Of a stretch of DNA of 64,000 nt, positions 32,254-43,414 are shown piece by piece. The notes under the pieces were generated by a model, which was given only the letters and a program-made list of their open reading frames with translations, had not been told where the DNA came from and ran no database searches. The DNA comes from Linum tenue (lineage: Eukaryota > Streptophyta > Magnoliopsida > Malpighiales > Linaceae). The translations under genes and the position numbers were made by a program. Location: NCBI GenBank assembly GCA_946122785.1, contig CAMGYJ010000010.1, positions 35,505,608-35,569,607 on the forward strand, written 5' to 3'. How positions within the stretch are numbered: position 1 is the first letter of the stretch; the number at the start of each line of letters is the position of its first letter.

Positions 32254-34773
32254 TGATAACACCTAAATCATACATATATTCACCTACACTTTTGCTTCCT
32301 AAAATGAACTAAATTGTATGAAGTTCATTCGATTTCCCGATTTTATGCATGGTTTTGTGTTTGAGTCATGTTTCAGGGTATTCTATCGAATAAGAACGAA
32401 ATAATGAGTCAATTCAACAAAAAGATGGCTAGGGTTCGAAATCTAGCGTCGGCGGAACTCTAGCCCGCGACGTCCTAGGCGAGGGCAAAGAGTCGTACCA
32501 CTCCGACTGCGTCCCCTTTTGTTATCAATATACAAAACCCATCGTGTATTATGGTGATGAATTACGAAAAGAGAGCTAATTAACAATGCAGAGTCAAACC
32601 GCAAACTGCCTCCTGCTAAACAAAAGAAAAAGCTGTTAAAAAGGGTCAACGTGGCCATGTTCACATACCACGTTCAAGGCAACAAACTTTGGAATCTGAC
32701 CACGTTGAAGACCACGTCGACAAAAGTCATGGGAGAAAATGAGTCAAACTAGAATCAGATATGCCATAATATATGATCAACGACCGATGCCTTGGCCTCA
32801 TGATTTTCAAGTAAGAAAGAGTGAACAGATCATCAAGTATGCAAGCATGAAAGGGGCAAGCAGTTGGATCGTGTGGGGTATCATATATTACATGAAAGAT
32901 TAAGCAAGCAGCTGAAGCATTTTGGCATTACATGGTGGGAAGCTAGTAGATGAAGCAAGTGACGTTAAATGGGAGCAAGCTAGCTGGGCAATTTATTGGA
33001 GCAAGTTGGCTGGTGAAGCTATCTTCCGATCATGTGGGCATTACACATACTTTCTTGGATAAAAGGGAGCAACTTGCTTTACACTCGTACTTGCTTGGAT
33101 AACATGGAGCAGCTTGCTTGGCACAAATGGAATTAAATGGACCAGCTTGCTTTGGTCATTATTGTGAAGCAAGTTGCTCAAATGGAAACTTGCTGCTACG
33201 GGGAAGAATTGATCCATTATTGTGAAAGAAGTTGTTCATATGGAAGCTAGCTGGTGGAGGGTGGACCCGTCTCTGAACAAGCTAGCTAGTGGAGGGTGGG
33301 TTGTATTGAATGGGGCTGCTGTCGGTTGCTGTCTCTCGGGAGCCATGGAAATGAGACGGAAGCAAGCTGCTGGCCAAGTAAAGTTTGGATGCATGAATTA
33401 ATTGCACAAACAAGGTGCTGGCTTTTCTCTTGGACATGAATGAAGCATGTAGCTGAAGCAAGACGGAAGCAAGCTACTGGCCAAGTAAAGGTTTGGTGCA
33501 TGAATTAATTGCACAAGCAAGCTGTTGTCGTTTCTCTTGGATATTAATGAAGCATGTAGTTGAAGCAAGTTGCTGAAATAATCAAATCAACAATGATGCC
33601 AAGTTCATACTATAAATAGAGGGACACAACACACACTACATGACGACTACTTTTGAGACTTTGGCCTCTCTTTCTTTCTTGTGTTTTAAGTTAGCTGAAT
33701 CTCTGTCCATTTTCATTCCAAACTATTATTACGTCTTTTTATTTCATCGATCATATCTCATATTTCATCCATCGTGGTTCTCATGTTCGTGTTCGTATTT
33801 GGGAATACCGTGGTATATTGCGTTATTGAGATTACCGAAGTAAGCTTCTGTTCTGTGGGGTTTTGATAATCATTTGTGGTGGTAGATTGGTCAGTTTCCA
33901 CCGTCTTTGCCCATAGATTATTCCCCCGTCGGAAGTTTGCTAGGTGTAATCTATTAACACAATATACATACCATATTCTCAACTCCTCCGTCTTTGTCGT
34001 CGTCATCATCATAGTAATGTTCTCAACCTTCATCTTTCTAAATCTCATCATGTCCGCCTAATCTTCTAGTTGTTTCGGATTTGATGAACCCTAATATGTT
34101 TTACATGAATTGAGTGGTATCTTTGATATAGACGTTTTGTTCTCGTTCTTACGATCTTTTCTCGACTTATCATGTGCAAGTATCAATAGTACGCGTCTAA
34201 TGTATATTTTGTCTGATACATGTAAATGAGACTGTAAGGTAATTTTGCATGTTAGATCCCTCGTGAAAAGAAGGAATTGATTGGAGCCATCGCCGATGGG
34301 GTCACGTAGTTCCTCTAGATTAGCTTAAAAACCTAATACGGAAATTCATAAATCTGGTTATTGCTTTGGTTTAAGAGTCTTGGAAGCCACATTTTCACTT
34401 GATTCTTAAGTCGAAAGGGTGTTAATACATCTGCGAACGGGTTAGCACTAAATTGGGAATTTTCACGGTCTAAGATACGAACACTAGTCTATGTTAAATT
34501 CAACTTGTCTGTAAAATGCATATTAGGGGATTCACTTCCGGGACAACACCTTCTCCACTTGATTTTACTTTGAAAACTACTTTATTGTGTTTTTATTATT
34601 GCTTGTGTTTTTATTTCTAAACGAAAATCAACTAAAAACGGTTGACTAGATAATAGGTAAAAGCTGAGTACTAGTACACGAAGTCTCTGTGGATACGACC
34701 TTGCTTCCTACTATACTACCTTAGAACGATAGGTACCCTTGCGTATTTTTCATGTGTTAGTTACGGGAGATCA
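32254..34773 (+). repeat. A4 5' LTR
   Basis: 2520 bp, starts tgataacacc and ends gggagatca. TATA box ctataaataga at 33610-33620. Internal degenerate repeats of gcaagctgctggcc / agcaagct (about 32900-33560), including two ~105-bp tandem units with gtgcatgaattaattgcaca. Confidence 0.85.
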
Positions 34774-34779
34774 AGTTTT

Positions 34780-34797
34780 TGGCACCGTTGTCGGGGA
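34780..34797 (+). promoter_or_regulatory. A4 primer-binding site (tRNA-Asp)
   Basis: tggcaccgttgtcgggga, two mismatches from the A1 site, 6 nt after the 5' LTR end. Confidence 0.9.
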
Positions 34798-34915
34798 CTA
34801 AGTTATTAGAAAAAGCTTTGAACTATTAATTTATTCGCTTTATTTTTCTTGTTACTTGTTATATCACACTTGTTGCTTTCACGGGTTGTTCTTGTTTTTG
34901 TGCTTGAAATAGTGC

Positions 34916-35899
34916 TTGACCCGAAACCACCCTAGTGGACTAGTCGACCTTGATCCCGAGATCGAGAGAACTTTTCGTCAACAAAGGAGAGAGCAACAAT
35001 TGCAGCCACACACAATGGCACAAGAACACGCCGAGGTGAACAATCGAACAATGTCTGATTATGCCCGTCCTACCTTGGACGGAACTCACTCAAGCATCCG
35101 AAGGCCCAATATATAAGCCAACAACTTCGAAATCAAAATTGGGATGCTGCAAATGATCCAAAATCTGGTGCAATTCAATGGGATGCCCGACGAAGATCCC
35201 AACACTCATATCCGGAAGTTTCTGGAGCTCTGTGACACCATCAAAATCAATGGTGCATCCATCGATGCCATTCGCCTTCGACTGTTCCCGTTCTCTCTTG
35301 ACAACAGAGCACCGGAGTGGCTTGATGGTCAACCACGAAATTCCATGACAACGTGGGACGGGTTGGCTGAAAAATTCTTAGCCAAATATTTCCCACCAAG
35401 CAAGACGGCGAAGCTGAGGAATGACATCGCCGCCTACCACCAAGAAGACTCTGAAACTCTCTACGACACATGGGAGAGATTCAAGAACACCCTCAAAATA
35501 TGCCCTCATCACGGAATTCCCCATTGGCTGCAAATGCAAACTTTCTACAATGGGGTAAATTTAGAGACGAAACAATCAATTGATGCTGCAGGGGGTGGCA
35601 CCATCAACAACAAAACACCTAGAGCAGCTAATCGAAGACATGGCAATGAACAGCTAGGTATTCCCCCCCAAAAAAAATGTAGACCACCATCAACCAGAAG
35701 TGCGGGACTACACCAAGTCGACCTAGTAACAGCCTTGGCCGCACAAGTTGAAAACCTCAACAAAAAGTTCGACCAGCTCACTGTATCCGGCAAGGTGTAC
35801 AAGTGCAAATGGTGTGCTGGTGACCACAACACTACCGAGTGCAAGTTGATCTCCTCAACATCCACCACCGAGCATGTTGATTATATCAACAATCCTTAG
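34916..35899 (+). pseudogene. A4 gag
   Basis: Opens MTRNHPSGLVDLDPEIERTF, the same start as A1 gag. An in-frame TAA at 35114-35116 interrupts it. The continuation 35144-35899 has the gag core (IRLRLFPFSLDNRAPEWL; KFLAKYFPPSKTAKLRND; WERFKNTLKICPHHGIPHWL). The zinc knuckle CKWCAGDHNTTEC is intact. After 35899 the frame breaks. Confidence 0.85.
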
Positions 35900-36079
35900 A
35901 GGACCGGGAATCCATATAGTGGCACATACAATCCAGGATGGTGAAACCATCCAAACTTCTCTTGGTCCAACCAAGGGAATCAATGCCCTCCACCCGGATT
36001 CAATCAAGCATCATCGAGCAATTCTCACCAACAACATCAACAACTGCCGCCACCAGAGAAGAAATCCAACCTCGAGGAT

Positions 36080-36480
36080 ATGATTGGCAAGTTCATTGCC
36101 ACCTCCAAATCTAAGTTCCAATCTTGGACAAGTTTATCTCCATCTTCAAGGATCGATTTCAAAATCTTGAGGCGGGCCACCGACATCTACAAGCTTCGGT
36201 GCACAATTTGGACACACAAGTTGGGAAAATCGCCAAGCTTCTCTCAGAAAGACCACAAGGCAGCCTGCCAAGCGACACCGAAATAAATCCAAAGCAGAAG
36301 CAGCATTGCAATACCATCTTCGTCCTCAACTCTCCAGATTCGAATTTGGCGGAATCATGCAAGGTCATGGAGTGCACAAGTGAAAAAGTGGTGCATCGAC
36401 TACTCCACCACCACCTGCCACACAAACAGAGGAACGATTCAAGGATCAAGCACCACCAAATCCAATTTTCAAATAGTATC
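36080..36480 (+). pseudogene. A4 gag C-terminal region
   Basis: Two overlapping frames (36080-36286, 36124-36486) share pieces of a coiled gag-C segment (MDKFISIFKDRFQNLEAGHR, HNLDTQVGKIAKLLSERPQG), matching the coiled part of A1 upstream of its protease. Frameshifted relative to gag and protease. Confidence 0.6.
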
Positions 36481-36488
36481 AGCTGAAG

Positions 36489-37304
36489 GTGCCATTCCCA
36501 CAACACCTACATTGTGACAAGTTGGAAGAACATTTTGGGAAGAAAGTTCTGGATATGATAAAGCAAATCCATGTTAGTATGCCTTTCATGGATTTGGTCT
36601 CCAAAGTCCCGATGTACGCTCGTTTCTTGAAGGAGATCCTCTTGAAAAAGAGGAAAGTTGATGAGTGTGATTTGGTTACAATCACCAGAGATTGCGCTGC
36701 CATCGTCCAAAACAACCTACCACAAAAAATGAAGAATCCTGGCAGCTTCACCATTCCATGTCAATTTGGTAACCTTTCTAATTCTAATGCTTTGGCCGAC
36801 TTAGGAGCAAGTATTAATGTCATGTCCTATAAGCTCTTTAAAAATTTAGGCTTAGGAAAACCTCAACCAACTTGCATGCGCTTAACAACTAGCGAATAAA
36901 TCTGTGGTTATTCCTAAAGGAATTGTCGAAGATGTGTTGGTCGGAGTAGGACCTTCCTCTTCCCTATTGATTTTGTGATTTTGGATATGGAAGAAGAAAG
37001 TGAATTATCTGTTATTCTTAGTCGTCCATTTCTATCAACCTCTAGAGCTTTGATAGATGTTCCTGAAAATAAAATAATTTTGCAAATGGAAGATCAAGAA
37101 TTCACCATTAACATGTCTGAACCAACCCATCCATTGAATGGAAACAATACTTTAAAAATACCTTTTGATAAATCCATTCTTAATTCAACCAAAAAATCTG
37201 CTAACGATTTTGTGGTGTTCCCTCATGAGAATTTTTCCCACAAATCCAAAGATTATGTGAATGATACTCACATTCTCGCGAGTGTTAATGCTATATCTCA
37301 CTAG
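36489..37304 (+). pseudogene. A4 aspartic protease
   Basis: Segment 36489-36899 contains the gag-C helix (MPFMDLVSKVPMYARFLKEI) and the protease active site ALADLGASINVMSY. After a stop at 36897-36899 and a frameshift, 36975-37304 supplies the second half (MILDMEEESELSVILSRPFL; usual LGRPFL has Ser for Gly). Followed directly by non-coding sequence. Confidence 0.85.
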
Positions 37305-37698
37305 ATGTGCAAGAAATTCGTGGAGTCCTCTATTTTGTAGGTTAAGAAAAATACGCCTACATCACCAACCAGGTGACTCATGCCGCCCAAAGCAAAGATG
37401 AAAGACGAATGGCGGCCGAAACTAAAGAAAAGAGAGCTCACTCACAATAACTCTGGAGATCATTATGAGCTGGTCCCAGATCCAATTGTGAGCCCCTAGC
37501 ATAATAAAATGACATCCAGCTAGCACGACTTTAAAGAAACGCTTATTGGGAGGCACCCAATTCTTGGTTTGAATTTTCCTTCCCTTTCTTTTATTTTATA
37601 TTTCTTTGAGTTTTTCAATTTCAAGAATAAAACCCGTCACGAAACATCGATTAAAGAACTCGCCAAGTGGAACCACAATCACACTTGAATTGGACACA
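37305..37698 (+). other. A4 post-protease region
   Basis: Contains catccagct and the post-pol signature (37537-37560: gaaacgcttattgggaggca) with no pol genes before it. The junction with the 3' LTR at 37699 lacks a clear purine tract. Confidence 0.7.
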
Positions 37699-40600
37699 TG
37701 TTCACATACCATGTTCAAGGCAACACACTATGGAATCTGACCACGTTGAAGACCACGTCGACAAAAGTCATGGGAGAAAATGGGTCAAACTAGAATCCGA
37801 TATTGCCATAATATATGATGAACGACCGATGCCTTGGCCTCATGATTTTCAATTAAGAAAGAGTGAACAAACCATCAAGTACGTATGCATGAAAGGGGCA
37901 AGCAGGTGGCACGTGTGGGGTGTCATCTATTACATGGAAGATTAAGCGAAGATTAAGCAAGCAGCTGAAGCATTTTGGCATTCTCGTGCATGACATGGTG
38001 GGAAGCTAGTAGATGAAGCAAGTGACGTTAAATGGGAGCAAGCTAGCTGGTCAATTTTTTGGAGCAAGATGGATGGTGATGCGATATCAACTAGCATGAT
38101 AGTTAATTCCCGTGGTCCAAAGATGAATGTTCGAATAAGGAGATATAAGGATCAATTGGGAGCATTCTTGATAGAAGCAATGGTGCTCACGTTGATTAAT
38201 AGCTGCTGCCTATTCGTTAAAATTACAACAACGGATAGCGGTTCACTCAATTTGGGACGTGCTTATTCTTGGAAAAGTTAACATGGCCACGTGTTTCATT
38301 GAGAGACTTTGCATGGGATTAATTATCGGTTGGTGAAAAGTGGAAAAGCTTTCATTTCATCGCGCATGAGAAGTTGTATTTGGTTGGTCGTGACATGAAG
38401 AGTTCAATAACCAGAAAGTCTCAATCCTCAAAATGAAGTGGTATGTGGTTGTCATTTGTGGAATGAAAAGGTTGTTTGGTGGGTGATTTGATGAAGATGA
38501 GAAGCAATTTGAAATGGCACCACCTAAGTTGTTTCGTTGATGTCCGCAGCTGCAACTGAAGAGGATTCCGCATCCGCTAAGAACAAGGAACAAGAAAAGC
38601 AGCACGTGCAATTGGCGGTGCAATTTGGATTTATTTATTTAATTTTATATGTTAAATAATTATTATGTTTCCTAATTAGTTTGAGATTTGTTTTCCTATT
38701 TCTTTTAGGTTAGATTTATGATTTTGAGACCTCTATAAATAGAGGGTGTAAGACCTACGAATTTGGTACCTAGTATTCAAGTTATCAATCAAAGTTGAGT
38801 TCAAGTTCATTGCGAACGAGTTCTTTTGTGTTAATCTTTCTGTTGAGGATTCCATGAGGATTTCACGTGTCTCTTATCACCTAGAGAACGCGTCTAGTTG
38901 TGGCAAGCATCTACCCTATATCAATTGCCCCTTTCCATGAGTTGATTCTGTCCGATTGGTTTAATATACCCATTGCCCTTGTCACGAGTTGAGATTGTCC
39001 GATTGATTCCACATCTATCTTTATTTTTCGTATTCAAGAAAAGCTTCGAAAAATTCTTAAATAGAAGGAAGGCTGCGTACTTTGGTAATATAATCCGAGT
39101 TCGAGAGTTCTCTTTGGATTTGGATCATATCAGCTGGTAAAGCTAGCTTCTGATCATGCGGGCGTTGCACGTACTTGCTTGGATAAAATGGAGCAGTTTG
39201 CTTGACCCTCGTACTTGCTGGGATAAAATGGAGCAGCTTGCTTGGCACAAACCATCAAGTACGTATGCACGAAAGGGGCAAGCAGTTGGCTCGTGTGGGA
39301 TGTCATCTATTACATGGAAGATTAAGCAAGCAGCTGAAGCATTTTGGCATTCTCGTGCATGACATGGTGGGGAGCTAGTAGATGAAGCAAGTGACGTTAA
39401 ATGGGAGCAAGCTAGCTGGTCAATTTATTGGAGCAAGCTGGCTGGTGAAGCTAGCTTCTGATGATGCGGGCATTACACGTACTTGCTTGGACAAAATGAA
39501 GCAGCTTGTTTGGCACAAATGGAATTAAATGAACCAGCTTGCTTTGGTCATTATTGTGAAGCAAGTTTCTCAAATGGAAGCTTGTAGCTATGGGGAAGAA
39601 TTGGTCCATTATTGTGAAACAATTTGCTCATATGGAAGATAGCTGGTGGAGGGTGGACACGTCTCTGTACAAGCTAGCTGGTGGAGGGTGGGCTGTATTG
39701 ACTGGGGCTGCTGTCGGTTGGTGTCTCTCGGGAGCCATGGAAATGAGACGGAAGCAAGCTGCTGGCCAAGTAAAGGTTGGGTGCATGAATTAATTGCACA
39801 AACACGGTGTTGGCTTTTCTCTCGGACATGAATAAAGCATGTAGTTTAAGCAAGACGGAAGCAAGCTGCTGGCCAAGTAAAGGTTGGGTGCATGAATTAA
39901 TTGCACAAGCAAGCTGCTGGCTTTTCTCTTGGACATGAATGAAGCATGTAGCTCAAGCAAGTTGCCGAAATAATCAAATCAAGAGCAAGAAATGCAAATT
40001 TTAACCATCATACTTGTTGTCTTTGCTTTGGTTCGATTAGGCATCTAAACTATGTTTAATGCCTTTCCTCTGTTTGAATGAAGGATATCTAAGCATGATG
40101 CCAAGTTCATACTACAAATAGAGGGATACGACACACACTACATGACGACTACTTTTGAGACTTTGGCCCCTCTTTCTTTCTTGTGTTTTAAGTTAGCCGA
40201 ACCTCTGTCCATTTCCATTCCAAACTCTTATTACGTCTTTTTATTTCATCAATCATATCTTTTATTTCATTTATCCTGGTTCTCATGTTCGTGTTCGTAT
40301 TTAGGAATACCGTGGTATATTGCGTTATTGTGATTACCAAAGTAAGCTTCTGTTCTGTGGGGTTTTGATAATCATTTGTGGTGGTAGATTGGTCGGTTTC
40401 CACCGTATTCGCCCAACGATTATTCCCCCGTCGGAAGTTTGATAGGTGTAATATGTTAACTCAATATACAAACCGTATTCTCAACCCCTCCGTCTTCGTC
40501 GTCGTCATCATCATGGTAATGTTCTCAACCTTCATCTTTCTAAATCTCATCATGTCCGGCTAATCTTCTAGTTGTTCCGGATTTGATGAACCCTAATATG

Positions 40601-41265
40601 TTTTACGTGGATTGAGTGGTATCTTTGATATAGACGTGTTGTTCTCGTTCTTATGATCTTTTCTCGACTTATCATGTGCAAGTATCAATAGTACGCGTCT
40701 ATTGTATTTTTTTCCTGATACATGTAAATGAGACTGCAAGGTAATTCTGCATGTTAGATCCCTCGTGAAAAGAAGGAATTGATCGGAGCCACCGGCGATG
40801 GGATCACTTAGTTCCTCTAGATTAGCTTAAAAACCTAATACAAAAATTCATAAATCTGGTTATTGCTTTGGTTTAAGTATCCTGTAAGCCACGGTTTCAC
40901 TTGATTCTTAATTCGAAAGGGTGTTAATACATGTGCGAACGGGTTAACACTAAATTGGTAATTTTCAAGGTCTAAGATATGAACACTCGTCTATGTTAAA
41001 TTCAGCTTGTCTGTAAAATGCATATTAGGGGATTCACTTCCGGGACAACGCCCTCTCCACTTGATTTTACTTTGAAAACTACTTTATTGTGTTTTTATTA
41101 TTGCGTGTGTTTTTATTTCTCAACTAAAAACGGTTGACTAGATAATAGGTAAAAACTGAGTACTAGTACACGAAGTCTCTGTGAATACGACCTTGCTTCC
41201 TGCTATATTACCTTAGAACGATAGGTACCCTTGCCTATTTTTCTTGTGTTAGTTACGGGCGATCA
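37699..41265 (+). repeat. A4 3' LTR, 5'-deleted, duplicated and interrupted
   Basis: Homologous to 32658-34773 of the 5' LTR. It lacks the first ~400 bp and contains a ~319-bp tandem duplication (from 37869; second copy from 39248). The first copy is interrupted by a 1056-bp solo LTR. The TATA box of the 5' LTR reads ctacaaataga here. Confidence 0.85.
38077..39132 (+). mobile_element. Solo LTR in A4 3' LTR
   Basis: 1056 bp, tgatgcgatatc ... ggatcatatca (TG...CA, short inverted ends), TATA-like ctctataaatagaggg at about 38730. Flanks gatgg (38072-38076) and gctgg (39133-39137) form a 5-bp duplication with one mismatch. The uninterrupted site (ggctggtgaagc) survives in the tandem copy at about 39438 and in the 5' LTR near 33010. 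Confidence 0.85.
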
Positions 41266-41270
41266 TTCTC

Positions 41271-41511
41271 CGTAGTAGGGGTTGGTACTGAAACCAGAAT
41301 CCATAGTCTTCTTCTCCTTAATCGCTCCAAAAAGTCTTGGGGTAATACCACTCGAATGGTTCTGGATACCCCCAATGGTTAAAGAAGCCATGAGGATCCA
41401 TGATTCAGATCTGCACCACCCAAAACAAAAACACCCAAGTGAAAAGCAAGGGTGAAAAAGAAAAACACAAGAAAGAAATGCTAAATTAATGCTAAAGTAA
41501 CAGACTTTCAC
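41271..41511 (-). pseudogene. A3 gag-like ORF, N-terminal part
   Basis: Minus frame ending MDSGFSTNPYYGE at the A4 insertion point. It continues at 32253. A Met-Asp-Pro-His-type start with aromatic-rich WYYPKTFW residues is also readable in an adjacent frame, so the 5' end is frameshifted. Follows the primer site at 41533-41550. Confidence 0.55.
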
Positions 41512-41532
41512 GTTTCTCCAATAACCTAGAAG

Positions 41533-41550
41533 TCGCCGGCAACGGAGCCA
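41533..41550 (-). promoter_or_regulatory. A3 primer-binding site (tRNA-Asp)
   Basis: Plus tcgccggcaacggagcca: two differences from the A1 site, 6 nt from the 5' LTR edge. Confidence 0.85.
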
Positions 41551-41556
41551 AAAACT

Positions 41557-42953
41557 CTACACGCTAAAACACAACACCAAACTGCAACCAAGTGTAATCG
41601 CAGTATGGAAATGCAGAATAGTGGAATCAAGTAATAAATGTCAACCCAGGGCCTAGATGTACTGCCTACTCCATGATTATCTATTATCTAGCAGGGAAAG
41701 TTTAGTGAAAATCAGTTTAAACTAAAGCAGAAAGAAAGTAGTAAATTGTCTGGTTTCCTGAAGCAAGAGAAGAGTCACTCGGGAATGAGTCCCCCTAGCT
41801 CCTTAGTTAGGTCCAAGTTGTAATTTCTTTTGGCTGATTTACTGTTGATTAAACTGCGGAAGATCCGACAGTAGCTTGGAATCTCTTAAGTTGACCAAGC
41901 CCTCTTAGACAGACTAACCGGCAGACGACTAGTCTTCAGCGGGATAGAAAGCTAAGGCAATTAACACCTAACTCCACTACTGGAACCAGATTCCAGTACA
42001 AAGTATTGAATTAACTAACTCTCGTATAATCAATCCACTCTAATCAATTGAAGAAGCTCTAACAACCTAATCAGATTCTATTTATCTCAGGTTGTAGCAG
42101 AAATGAAAAGAAGTTGATGAGGATTTAATTGACTCAATAAACACACTTCAATAGATTATAATCAAACACTATATCAACCCAAAAATCATTAAAATCAAGA
42201 TCCCTAACACATGGAACTAGGGTTCTTCATACCCAAGTGAGAGAAAGGTCTACTCCATAGAGAGAGGGAGGAAAACAGAAATCAAAGCAGTCATACTCAT
42301 AAAGATGGGAATAATCTTCTCTGGGATGTCAATCTTCACTCCTAGGGATGCAATCTGGGCTTCAATGGTGAGAATCCACTCCAAATAGCTCCTAGTGTTT
42401 GTTCTTCACACTTTCTCTCTTTAGAACTCTGTTTTTGCTCCAAAAAGTCGAATCCCCTTCATTTGGCTCGAATATGCCTCTTTCAAACCGAGTCTGGGTG
42501 AAATACGGGCAGAAATACAGTCTTAATTCTTCCCTGCCCGTATTTTGACCAAAACGCGCGTTTTGGTTAAGTCTCAGCGCATCCAAGGCTCCTCTCGACA
42601 GTGAAATTACGGGCTAGACACTGAGGAATACGCCGTACTAATACTGATCGTATTTTGTACCTCAGCCAACACCAGGCTCGGCAAAAAAAAATACCTGCAG
42701 TAATTTGTGAATTACGGCCGTAATTTGGGGAAGGCTGCCTGTATTTCTTCTTCAGCTCCACTTTTGAGAGGCTTTTGAGTGACCAAACGACCTCCGATTG
42801 ACCTGAAACTTGTGCCTATACCTACCTTTACTCGCTAGAATCTAAAATATGACAAAATAACACAACCTAGCGTAAAATAGCCAATGAAGCACAAATCCGA
42901 GCTAAAACAGTTAAGAAACAAGGGTGCAAACAAGTACAAATACGACGCTATCA
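41557..42953 (-). repeat. A3 5' LTR
   Basis: 1397 bp; the inner edge has CT in place of TG (ctacacgctaaa versus tgacacgctaaa in the 3' LTR), the outer edge is gacgctatca. Word array at 42490-42745 as in the 3' LTR. Confidence 0.9.
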
Positions 42954-43405
42954 ACAAACCTGCTCCAACCTTTAGTCAGCACGTAGCACTGGCTGCTGTT
43001 CAAGTAGGAATACCGGAACTGTTAGAGCTTCCCCTCTCCATTGTCAAATATCAGGATCGGTCCCTTTTGGTTGGAGGAATGTACCACCGATGTGAAGTAT
43101 GTGTCGGCGTACTACTTTGGCATCACTAGGCGGTTAAACTTGCCTACGTCGTTGGGTGTCAACACTTTGTTGAACATATTCTCTTTCTCGATTGAAGACG
43201 AGTCTTTTTGGCCGAGTATTTCTTTGACACTCGAATCCATTTGGAATTGACATGTCAAGAAAGGTTGTTTACTAGCCTTGTCAATTTCAAGTCTTTTGGC
43301 CTCGTGCTTGTCAAGAGAATTTGATATTCGAAAATGCTCAGAACGAGAATCCACAGGGATCAAATTCTTGGTGTTACTCAAATAACGCCCTTTTGAGTGC
43401 TCCAC
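42954..43405 (-). pseudogene. RAV-like B3 domain, N-terminal part, fused to CBP60 exon
   Basis: An open frame 43112-43408 of 98 residues ends in [25 protein letters not shown] sequence (from 43177), the start of RAV/NGA-type B3 domains. In frame after a stop (43112-43114) follow YADTYF and, after a second stop, [19 protein letters not shown], ending at the A3 target site. B3 domains bind CACCTG-type DNA. The first 77 residues ([16 protein letters not shown]...) are not B3 and follow a splice-acceptor-like tgtgacag, linking to the CBP60 exon upstream. Confidence 0.85.
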
Positions 43406-43414
43406 CAAAGCCTG

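Larger units (their letters stand above)
32254..41265 (+). mobile_element. Athila-type element A4 (gag-protease only), nested in A3
   Basis: Perfect 5-bp target duplication TTCTC at 32249-32253 and 41266-41270. 5' LTR 32254-34773, tRNA-Asp primer site, gag, protease, post-pol block, then a 3' LTR lacking its first ~400 bp and the purine tract. The interior is only 2.9 kb and has no RT, RNase H or integrase. Confidence 0.9.
28389..42953 (-). mobile_element. Athila-type element A3 (non-autonomous), hosting A4
   Basis: LTRs 28389-29421 (3') and 41557-42953 (5'), tRNA-Asp primer site 41533-41550, purine tract 29422-29436, target duplication ACAAA at 28384-28388 and 42954-42958. The interior (29422-32253 plus 41271-41556) holds only gag-like ORF pieces and the Athila post-pol block. 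No protease, RT or integrase is seen. Element A4 is inserted in its ORF. Confidence 0.9.

Noticed and set aside
32443..32664. Minus frame of 73 residues and intergenic-looking DNA left of 32658
   Set aside because: The TTCTC duplication shows this stretch is the first part of the A4 5' LTR.
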